Origin: an uncultured Collinsella sp.
GTDB lineage: Bacteria > Actinomycetota > Coriobacteriia > Coriobacteriales > Coriobacteriaceae
DNA length: 5,502 bases
Assembly: GCA_900556675.1 (NCBI GenBank)
Contig: USQE01000091.1
Location: 1-5,502 of the forward strand
Reading direction: 5' to 3'
Under the pieces are notes generated by a model, which had not been told where the DNA came from, did not search any database, and was given only the letters and a program-made list of their open reading frames with translations. Both the position numbers and the translations under genes were made by a program. Shown piece by piece: positions 1 through 5,502 of the stretch (positions are counted from its first letter, which is position 1; every line of letters begins with the position of its first letter).

Positions 1-1
1 C

Positions 2-172
2 CTGCACGATATCGAGAGCGGCAAGAGTTTCCCGCTACTAACGGTGACGAGCGGCTATCACTTCCATCGCATCGCGGCAGAAGACGAGCAAACCCTCGAC
101 GAGATCGAGGCGATGCTTAAGGAGAAAGGCTACTTGGCAGACCTCATGCCCTACGAGGACGATCTGTCCTAG
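2..172 (+). CDS. C-terminal end of an unrecognised protein (5' truncated by window)
   Basis: An open frame enters from the left edge and ends at TAG 170-172, giving the last 56 residues of a protein. The visible part starts LHDIESGKSF, passes through SGYHFHRIAAEDEQTLDEIE and ends in the acidic tail YEDDLS. The stretch EDEQTLDEIEAMLKEKG looks like an amphipathic helix. There are no cysteines, membrane segments or catalytic motifs that I recognise, so I assign no function. Codon use is GC-rich and coding-like. The gene is convergent with the ferredoxin gene downstream, and the hairpin at 295-333 is its likely terminator. The remainder of the protein lies outside the window and would be needed to identify it. 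Confidence 0.6.
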   Translation: MHDIESGKSFPLLTVTSGYHFHRIAAEDEQTLDEIEAMLKEKGYLADLMPYEDDLS

Positions 173-189
173 TCGACGCCGCATCTATA

Positions 190-256
190 AGTTGCGGTGA
201 AATAGTTCCTAAAATCGGCATCCAAGCCATAAAACAGGAACTATTCCACCGCAACT
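190..256. repeat. Long inverted repeat, 21-bp arms around a 25-nt loop
   Basis: The arms 190-210 (starting AGTTGCGGTGAAATAG) and 236-256 (ending CCACCGCAACT) are reverse complements at 20 of 21 positions. The only mismatch is A200 against C246. Read as RNA from the minus strand, that position becomes a G-U wobble, so the minus-strand transcript would fold as an unbroken stem; this hints at the element's orientation. No T-tract follows either arm, so it is not a standard intrinsic terminator. It lies in the short gap between two convergent genes, 17 nt past the upstream stop codon. The shape fits a REP- or MITE-like dispersed palindrome, but no second copy exists in this window to prove that. 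Confidence 0.75.
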
Positions 257-294
257 GCCAAGGGTCCCGCTCCAAATTAGCTGCCCATATAAGC

Positions 295-333
295 AAAAGG
301 AGGCCTCCGCGGCGATGCGGAGGCCTCCTTTTT
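295..333. terminator. Bidirectional intrinsic terminator between convergent genes
   Basis: A perfect 16-bp stem pairs 295-310 with 317-332 around the 6-nt loop GGCGAT. The stem begins with AAAA and ends with TTTT(T), so either strand gives a GC-rich hairpin followed by a U-run (TTTTTG on plus, CCTTTTGC on minus). It lies between the plus-strand gene ending at 172 and the minus-strand ferredoxin gene ending at 372, and can serve both. Confidence 0.9.
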
Positions 334-371
334 GTGCACGGTGTACTTTTGAGTGTGCAAGTGGGGAGTTG

Positions 372-557
372 TTACTCCTCGACGATCTCGGTGATCGCGC
401 CAGCGGGGCAAGCGTCCTGGCAAGCGCCACAGGCGACGCAGGAGTCCTCGTCAGCGACGGTAGCGACGTCCTGGAGCTCCAGAACGCCAGCGGGGCAGGT
501 GTCGACGCAAACGCCACAAGCGATGCACTCGTCGGCATCAATTACGGGATGAGCCAT
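372..557 (-). CDS. 2[4Fe-4S] bacterial-type ferredoxin
   Basis: This is a 61-residue, acidic, soluble electron carrier of the clostridial type. Two cluster-binding motifs are intact: DECIACGVCVDTCP (Cys 11, 14, 17, 21) and DSCVACGACQDACP (Cys 40, 43, 46, 50). Each is CxxCxxCxxxCP, and in this fold the fourth cysteine of each motif ligates the other cluster. The internal sequence symmetry of the two halves is clear. The start MAHPVIDADE is chosen because AGAGAGG (minus strand, 566-572) lies 8 nt upstream of the ATG and because family members are about 55-62 residues. A longer in-frame ATG at 623 would add 22 residues and falls inside the promoter proposed at 619-646. Proteins of this family pass low-potential electrons between enzymes such as pyruvate:ferredoxin oxidoreductase and hydrogenase; the partner is not shown here. 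It appears monocistronic, running toward the terminator at 295-333. Confidence 0.96.
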   Translation of the reverse strand: MAHPVIDADECIACGVCVDTCPAGVLELQDVATVADEDSCVACGACQDACPAGAITEIVEE

Positions 558-618
558 GGTAGTTTCCTCTCTGTTGACCGACGCTACAGACGATGCGCGC
601 CGGTTTGATTCGGGCAAA

Positions 619-646
619 AACATACCACGGGAGCGACCGTTTGCAA
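619..646 (-). promoter_or_regulatory. Probable sigma-70-type promoter of the ferredoxin gene
   Basis: On the minus strand, TTGCAA (646-641) and TATGTT (624-619) are separated by 16 nt. Each hexamer matches its consensus at 4 of 6 positions. A TG one base upstream of the -10 (TGGTATGTT) makes it an extended -10. Transcription would start near 611-613, leaving a leader of about 55 nt before the ATG at 557. This is consensus matching only. Confidence 0.5.
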
Positions 647-829
647 TACCCTCTGGCCGGCATCTTCATACCGTTCGCCGAGTATGCCAAGGTTTACTAA
701 AAAACGCGCAGGTGGGGCCGGTGAGCTGCGTAAATGTTAGCTAAAGGTGACTCGTAATATAGGGCGATTGAGCGTGCTTGCGGAAACCGCATCCCGTAAT
801 CCACGTCCAAAACGGGACACAGTTTCAGG

Positions 830-922
830 CTCACACCTCAGTCAACTCTACATAGATCTCAATAGATTTGCCCAGAACTCAATCAGCGCATCTACCTGCG
901 CATTTAAGAACCTAAACTCTCA
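830..922 (+). repeat. Helically phased CTCA(A/G) direct repeats upstream of dnaK
   Basis: CTCA occurs at 830, 837, 858, 878 and 919, all in the same orientation. The last four are spaced 21, 20 and 41 bp, close to multiples of two helical turns. The two central copies are extended: AGATCTCAAT (854-863) and AGAACTCAAT (874-883) agree at 9 of 10 positions. The core ACTCAA equals half of the HspR HAIR operator, but no opposing CTTGAGT arm sits at the correct distance. They may be protein-binding sites for the dnaK promoter or a chance pattern in AT-rich DNA. Confidence 0.3.
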
Positions 923-925
923 GAG

Positions 926-965
926 ATAAGAAATCTTATATGAATTGACTTAGATTTTGTATATT
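926..965 (+). promoter_or_regulatory. Candidate dnaK promoter region with a small palindrome
   Basis: The best -10 match is TATATT at 960-965 (5 of 6), which would put the start near 972 and give a leader of about 95 nt. No good -35 lies 16-18 nt upstream. A TTGACT at 945-950 is only 9 nt away, which is too close. A 14-bp palindrome ATAAGA-AA-TCTTAT (926-939) sits next to where the -35 would be and is a possible operator. This is the most promoter-like stretch before dnaK, but the assignment is weak. Confidence 0.3.
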
Positions 966-1012
966 CCGGCCCATAAGGGGATACACTACATCCTGAAAGA
1001 CAAGCCGAAGCG

Positions 1013-1036
1013 CCGCTCGGCAGACCGCCGAGTCGG
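1013..1036 (+). other. Stem-loop in the dnaK 5' leader
   Basis: CCG-CTCGGC (1013-1021) pairs with GCCGAG-(T)-CGG (1027-1036) around the loop AGACC, a 9-bp stem with one bulged T at 1033. It ends 30 nt before the dnaK ATG and leaves the ribosome binding site (GAGAGAGGGA, about 1050-1059) free. It could affect mRNA stability. It does not cover the start region, so a classical RNA thermometer is unlikely. Confidence 0.4.
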
Positions 1037-1066
1037 TGCAAACGCACAAGAGAGAGGGAATTTCTA

Positions 1067-2959
<1,893 letters not shown>

Positions 2960-2961
2960 TC

Positions 2962-3804
2962 ATGTCCGCCCGTAAAGCTCGCACGGAGGCGGCTGCCGCC
3001 GGCGCCGCCCCCGTTGACTCTGAGGAGAAGGACGTGAAGATTCCCGTAGAGGCCGCAGACGATACCGAGGTCAATGAGGCCCCGGCCGCCGAGGCTGCCG
3101 AGAACCAGGTAGAGGATTCCAACAAGGAGGCGACGATGACCGAGGACGAGATGGTGGAAGCCGCTATCCGCGCCGGTGAGGAAGCCGCCGACAACGACTT
3201 TAAGCTCAAGTTCGAGCAGGCCCAAAAGGAGCTTGCCGACGTGCGCGATGAGCTCGATGCTGCGGCAGAGGCTCAGAAGGCCGCCGAGGACAAGGCGAAG
3301 GACGCTACCGAGCGCACCGCTCGTCTGCAGGCCGACTGGGAGAACTTCCGTCGCCGCACCGCCAACGAGCGCATCGCCGAGCGCGAGCGCGCGACCGAGA
3401 AGCTCGTCACCGCGCTGTTGCCGGTGATCGACGATATCGAGCGCGCGATCGACCATGCCCGCAGCCAAGAGCTTTCCGACGACTTTAAGCAGTTCGTCGA
3501 TGGCGTTGACGCGGTACATGCCAAGCTGCTCGATGTGTTTGCGCACGAGGGCGTTGAGCCCATCGATCCCAAGGGCGAGGCGTTCGATCCGCTCGAGCAC
3601 CAGGCTGTGGGTCGCGTCGAGGACGCATCGCAGTACGACGAGACCGTCAACGACGTGTACCAGAAGGGCTACCGCATGGCGGATCGCATTCTGCGTTCCG
3701 CGATGGTGACGGTGACCTACGGTGGCGAGAAGCGCCCCGCACCGGAGCCCGAAGCGGCGCCCGAGGATGCTACGGCCGATACGGCCGAGAGCACCGAGGA
3801 GTAA
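2962..3804 (+). CDS. grpE: Nucleotide exchange factor GrpE, with long acidic N-terminal extension
   Basis: GrpE dimers open the DnaK nucleotide-binding domain to release ADP. The frame encodes 280 residues, longer than the usual 170-220. Residues 1 to about 75 are low-complexity, Ala/Glu-rich and probably disordered. A long helical region (about 78-150) leads into RLQADWENFRRRT, followed by the helix-bundle segment LLPVIDDIERAI and the beta-wing region with FDPLEHQAV and VYQKGYRMADRILRSAM, all GrpE hallmarks. A second acidic tail (PEPEAAPEDATADTAESTEE) ends the protein. The upstream start (2962) lies 2 nt after the dnaK stop with only a weak GAGGA (2948-2952), so translation may be coupled to dnaK. 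An in-frame ATG at 3136 (Met59) has a near-ideal AAGGAGG 5 nt before it and would give a 222-residue protein of ordinary length. Either start, or both, may be used. An internal GTG (3034) after GAGGAGAAG is a weaker option. Confidence 0.97.
   Translation: MSARKARTEAAAAGAAPVDSEEKDVKIPVEAADDTEVNEAPAAEAAENQVEDSNKEATMTEDEMVEAAIRAGEEAADNDFKLKFEQAQKELADVRDELDAAAEAQKAAEDKAKDATERTARLQADWENFRRRTANERIAERERATEKLVTALLPVIDDIERAIDHARSQELSDDFKQFVDGVDAVHAKLLDVFAHEGVEPIDPKGEAFDPLEHQAVGRVEDASQYDETVNDVYQKGYRMADRILRSAMVTVTYGGEKRPAPEPEAAPEDATADTAESTEE
3124..3138 (+). promoter_or_regulatory. Strong internal ribosome binding site and in-frame ATG in grpE
   Basis: AAGGAGG (3124-3130), five bases (CGACG), then ATG (3136-3138), in the grpE frame at Met59. 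It is the best Shine-Dalgarno match in the window, better than the one before the annotated upstream start. It decides between a 280- and a 222-residue GrpE, or allows both. The coding sense here is Asn-Lys-Glu-Ala-Thr-Met, so the match could also be incidental. Confidence 0.55.
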
Positions 3805-3809
3805 TTGAG

Positions 3810-3842
3810 AAGGGCCCCGGGGCAACACCCGGGGCCCTTTCT
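3810..3842 (+). terminator. Intra-operon intrinsic terminator or attenuator between grpE and dnaJ
   Basis: A perfect 12-bp GC-rich stem pairs 3810-3821 (AAGGGCCCCGGG) with 3828-3839 (CCCGGGGCCCTT) around loop GCAACA. It starts 6 nt after the grpE stop. The following T-run is short (TTTCT, with a C interrupting), so termination is probably incomplete. I see no convincing promoter between it and dnaJ, so dnaJ-hspR would depend on readthrough. Confidence 0.75.
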
Positions 3843-3868
3843 GACCTAGTGCCATATGAAAGCATGGG

Positions 3869-3890
3869 CCGCCGCCCGCATGGACGGCGG
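3869..3890 (+). other. Stem-loop in the dnaJ leader
   Basis: CCGCCG (3869-3874) pairs with CGGCGG (3885-3890) around a 10-nt loop. It ends 7 nt before the dnaJ ribosome binding site (3898-3907). It could be a processing or stabilising structure at the 5' end of a dnaJ-hspR transcript, but a 6-bp stem in GC-rich DNA is weak evidence. Confidence 0.3.
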
Positions 3891-3912
3891 ACGTAACAGG
3901 AGAGGAGCTACG

Positions 3913-4878
3913 ATGGCTGCAGGCAAAACCTTCTATGACATCCTGGGCGTATCCAAGAGCGCCTCCGACAAAGAGATCAAGAGTGCGTTTCGCAAGCTCG
4001 CGCAAAAATATCACCCCGATGCCGGCGGCGACGAGGCCAAGTTCAAGGAGATCAGCGAGGCCTACGAGACGCTTTCGGACGAGAAGAAGCGCAAAGAGTA
4101 TGACCAGATGCTCATGTTTGGCGGTATGCCGGGCGCGGGCGGCGCGTATGGCGGCGGCTACGGTGCCGGCGCGGGCGCCAGCGGCTGGGGCGATATCTTC
4201 GACAGCATCTTTAGCGGCAACGGCGCCTGGGGCAGCGATTGGGGCTCGGGCTTTGCCGGGGCTGCGGGTAATGCCGGTGCCGGCGCGGGTCGCAGCCGTG
4301 CTCGCAAGGGCGGCGACCTGTCGCTGACCGTCGATGTGACGGCCGAGGACGCGTTTCGCGGCGTGACGCACAAGGTTACCTACCGCATTCCCTCGACGGG
4401 CGAGCAGCAGACCATTACGGTCTCGGTGCCTGCGGGCGCGGTCGACGGCGGCAAGCTGCGCTACAAGCGTCGCGGCGAGTATGGCGTTGCGGGTGGCGAG
4501 CGCGGCGATCTGGTCGTGACCACGCACGTGGAGGAGCACCCGCTGTTTAAGCGCAAGGGCGCCGACGTGACCATGGAGGTACCGGTCTCGGTCTATGAGG
4601 CGGCGCTCGGCTGCACGGTGGACGTGCCGACGCCCGGCGGTGCGACGGTTCGTCTGAAGGTGCCCGCGGGCACCCAGACGGGCAAGAAGTTCCGCTTTAA
4701 AGAGATGGGCGCGCCCGACGTTAAGCATCGCGGGCGCACCGGTGCGCTGCTCGTCGAGATCAAGGTGCAGGTTCCCACGAACCTGTCCGACAAGGAACGC
4801 GACGCCATGGCCAAGCTGCGCGAGGCCGACACGCGCGACTATCGCGAGAAGGTCAACCGTTACAAGGCGACGTACTAG
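3913..4878 (+). CDS. dnaJ: DnaJ-family co-chaperone lacking the zinc finger (type II, CbpA-like)
   Basis: A 321-residue Hsp40 that brings substrates to DnaK and stimulates its ATPase. The N-terminal J domain (about 5-66) carries the essential HPD at 34-36 in QKYHPDAGG, then [16 protein letters not shown] glycine-rich linker (about 70-132) contains DIFDSIF (94-100), reminiscent of the regulatory DIF motifs of class A/B J-proteins. Two beta-rich C-terminal substrate domains follow (about 133-208 and 213-290), with GERGDLVV and [10 protein letters not shown] marking the boundary. There are no CxxCxGxG repeats and only one cysteine in the protein (Cys234), so the zinc-binding domain of classical DnaJ is absent. 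The start [11 protein letters not shown] is chosen over an upstream in-frame ATG (3856) because AGGAGAGGAG (3898-3907) lies 5 nt before it and the J domain begins there. It is separated from grpE by a terminator-like hairpin and precedes hspR by 72 nt. Another copy of DnaJ may exist elsewhere in the genome. Confidence 0.96.
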   Translation: MAAGKTFYDILGVSKSASDKEIKSAFRKLAQKYHPDAGGDEAKFKEISEAYETLSDEKKRKEYDQMLMFGGMPGAGGAYGGGYGAGAGASGWGDIFDSIFSGNGAWGSDWGSGFAGAAGNAGAGAGRSRARKGGDLSLTVDVTAEDAFRGVTHKVTYRIPSTGEQQTITVSVPAGAVDGGKLRYKRRGEYGVAGGERGDLVVTTHVEEHPLFKRKGADVTMEVPVSVYEAALGCTVDVPTPGGATVRLKVPAGTQTGKKFRFKEMGAPDVKHRGRTGALLVEIKVQVPTNLSDKERDAMAKLREADTRDYREKVNRYKATY

Positions 4879-4950
4879 GGCGGTCGCGGCGCACGCCCAC
4901 GCCCGCGGGCTTATGATGGACGATAACGAGACGGAAAGGGGTCAGGTAGC

Positions 4951-5367
4951 ATGGCCGAGGACAATAGGAACAAACCGCTGTACATGATCAGCGTGGCGGC
5001 CGAGCTGACCGGCATGCATCCGCAGACTCTGCGCGTCTACGAGTCCAAGGGCCTGGTGAACCCCCAGCGCTCGGGCGGCAACACGCGTCTGTACTCGCGT
5101 GCCGATATCGAGCGCCTGGAGCTCATCAACCAGCTGACCGACGAGGGCATCAACCTTGCCGGCGTGGTGCGCATCCTCGATATGAAGGAGCGTGCCGAGG
5201 AGCGCGAGCGCGAGAACGAAAAGCTCCGCGCTCGCGTGCGCCAGCTCGAGGACGAGCTGCACGAGTACAAGATGCAGAAGAAGATCACCGCCCTGGCCCC
5301 GCGCGACGGCTCGGTCAACCCCGAACAGGTCATGCGCAAACTTTTGGGCGCAGGCGGGGATCTGTAG
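4951..5367 (+). CDS. hspR: Heat-shock repressor HspR (MerR family)
   Basis: A 138-residue DNA-binding regulator. The MerR-type winged helix-turn-helix covers about 11-78: MISVAAELTGMHPQTLRVYE (12-31) holds the two HTH helices and RSGGNTRLYS (40-49) the wing. INLAGVVRIL (67-76) leads into a charged coiled coil (about 78-112, KERAEERERENEKLRARVRQ) that should mediate dimerisation. The short C-terminal part has no ligand-binding domain, as in known HspR proteins. AAAGGGG (4935-4941) sits 9 nt before the ATG. Position at the end of dnaK-grpE-dnaJ is the classical actinobacterial arrangement, in which HspR represses this operon and often clpB, with DnaK as co-repressor. The usual HAIR operator is not recognisable upstream of dnaK here, so the target site may have diverged. 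Confidence 0.95.
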   Translation: MAEDNRNKPLYMISVAAELTGMHPQTLRVYESKGLVNPQRSGGNTRLYSRADIERLELINQLTDEGINLAGVVRILDMKERAEERERENEKLRARVRQLEDELHEYKMQKKITALAPRDGSVNPEQVMRKLLGAGGDL

Positions 5368-5455
5368 GTTACGCCGTTCTGCCGAACGGCGTAACGGCTC
5401 GACGCTGCGCCTTTGGTTCCGCCGTTCTAACGAACGGCGGACCGGTCGACGCTGC
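5368..5455. repeat. Two tandem hairpin repeats directly after hspR
   Basis: Copy 1 is a perfect 12-bp stem, 5368-5379 (GTTACGCCGTTC) with 5384-5395, loop TGCC. Copy 2 is a 10-bp stem, 5418-5427 (TCCGCCGTTC) with 5432-5441, loop TAAC. The copies form a direct repeat of 36-37 bp (5372-5408 and 5420-5455), 48 bp apart, both ending TCGACGCTGC. One stem pair is A-T in copy 1 (5371/5392) and C-G in copy 2 (5419/5440), a compensatory change. No T-run follows, so this is not an ordinary intrinsic terminator. The remaining bases to 5502 hold nothing I can support. Confidence 0.8.
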
Positions 5456-5502
5456 AAGCCCGCCAGAGCGGCAATCTGTCGATTGAACATCGGTGTGTGT
5501 TC

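Larger units (their letters stand above)
558..1066. other. Long non-coding region between the divergent ferredoxin and dnaK genes
   Basis: About 510 bp holds no credible gene. The open frames crossing it are short, lack a good ribosome binding site and resemble nothing known. Its base composition is visibly more AT-rich than the flanking genes, most of all at 840-970. It contains the ferredoxin promoter (619-646), a small hairpin GCGG-AAA-CCGC (780-790), a 6-bp-arm dyad TCCCGT/ACGGGA (792-797 with 812-817), phased CTCA repeats (830-922), a palindrome (926-939), a candidate -10 (960-965), and the dnaK leader. I see no tRNA, and no CIRCE or classical HAIR operator. The part at about 650-760 has no structure I can interpret. 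Confidence 0.6.

Noticed and set aside
556..744. Plus-strand frame of 62 codons in the ferredoxin-dnaK gap
   Set aside because: No ribosome binding site, it overlaps the ferredoxin leader and promoter, and its translation has no recognisable feature.
4901..4910. Palindrome GCCCGCGGGC between dnaJ and hspR as a terminator
   Set aside because: Only about 3 bp can pair once a loop is allowed, and just two T bases follow; too weak to support.
4913..4987. A 24-codon leader frame (ATG ATG GAC...) overlapping the hspR start
   Set aside because: It has no ribosome binding site, and the overlap with hspR is out of frame. Its sequence (MMDDNETERGQVAW) looks like chance translation of the spacer.
5376..5436. 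GTTC-N4-GAAC dyads after hspR as actinobacterial LexA (SOS) boxes
   Set aside because: The actinobacterial/Gram-positive SOS box core is GAAC-N4-GTTC. Here the half-sites are in the opposite order, so it does not match.
4942..5490. A 182-codon minus-strand frame opposite hspR
   Set aside because: Antisense shadow of hspR with no motif, running into the hairpin repeats; hspR itself is unmistakable.

Overview
The window looks like a piece of a GC-rich actinobacterial chromosome. The best guess is an anaerobic Coriobacteriia member such as Collinsella. This is inferred from three things: an actinobacterial-type DnaK (with the [15 protein letters not shown] segment), an HspR-type MerR repressor at the end of the dnaK operon, and a clostridial-style 2[4Fe-4S] ferredoxin of the kind used by anaerobes. 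The genus is not proven by the sequence.

Left part (1-1066): the C-terminal end of an unrecognised plus-strand gene converges on a small minus-strand ferredoxin gene. Between them lie a 21-bp-arm inverted repeat and a strong hairpin that can terminate transcription in both directions. The ferredoxin has a plausible promoter of its own at 619-646. About 510 bp of relatively AT-rich DNA without a credible gene then separates the ferredoxin from dnaK. This gap should hold the heat-shock promoter and its operators. It contains neither a recognisable CIRCE element nor a classical HAIR (CTTGAGT-N7-ACTCAAG), but it does hold helically phased CTCA direct repeats and a small palindrome.

Right part (1067-5367): dnaK, grpE, a zinc-finger-less dnaJ (CbpA-like) and hspR, all on the plus strand. 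DnaK is the ATP-driven Hsp70. DnaJ delivers substrates and stimulates ATP hydrolysis. GrpE exchanges ADP for ATP. HspR is expected to repress the operon, using DnaK as co-repressor in the known actinobacterial model. dnaK and grpE are 2 nt apart. grpE and dnaJ are separated by an intrinsic-terminator-like hairpin, which suggests dnaJ-hspR is expressed at a lower level than dnaK-grpE. grpE has a second, better Shine-Dalgarno plus ATG inside the reading frame.

End (5368-5502): two tandem perfect or near-perfect hairpins follow the hspR stop codon directly, with a compensatory base-pair change between the copies. No gene can be supported after them. Overall this is a conserved housekeeping locus. 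The points worth a second look are its regulatory architecture and repeats rather than a new protein system.
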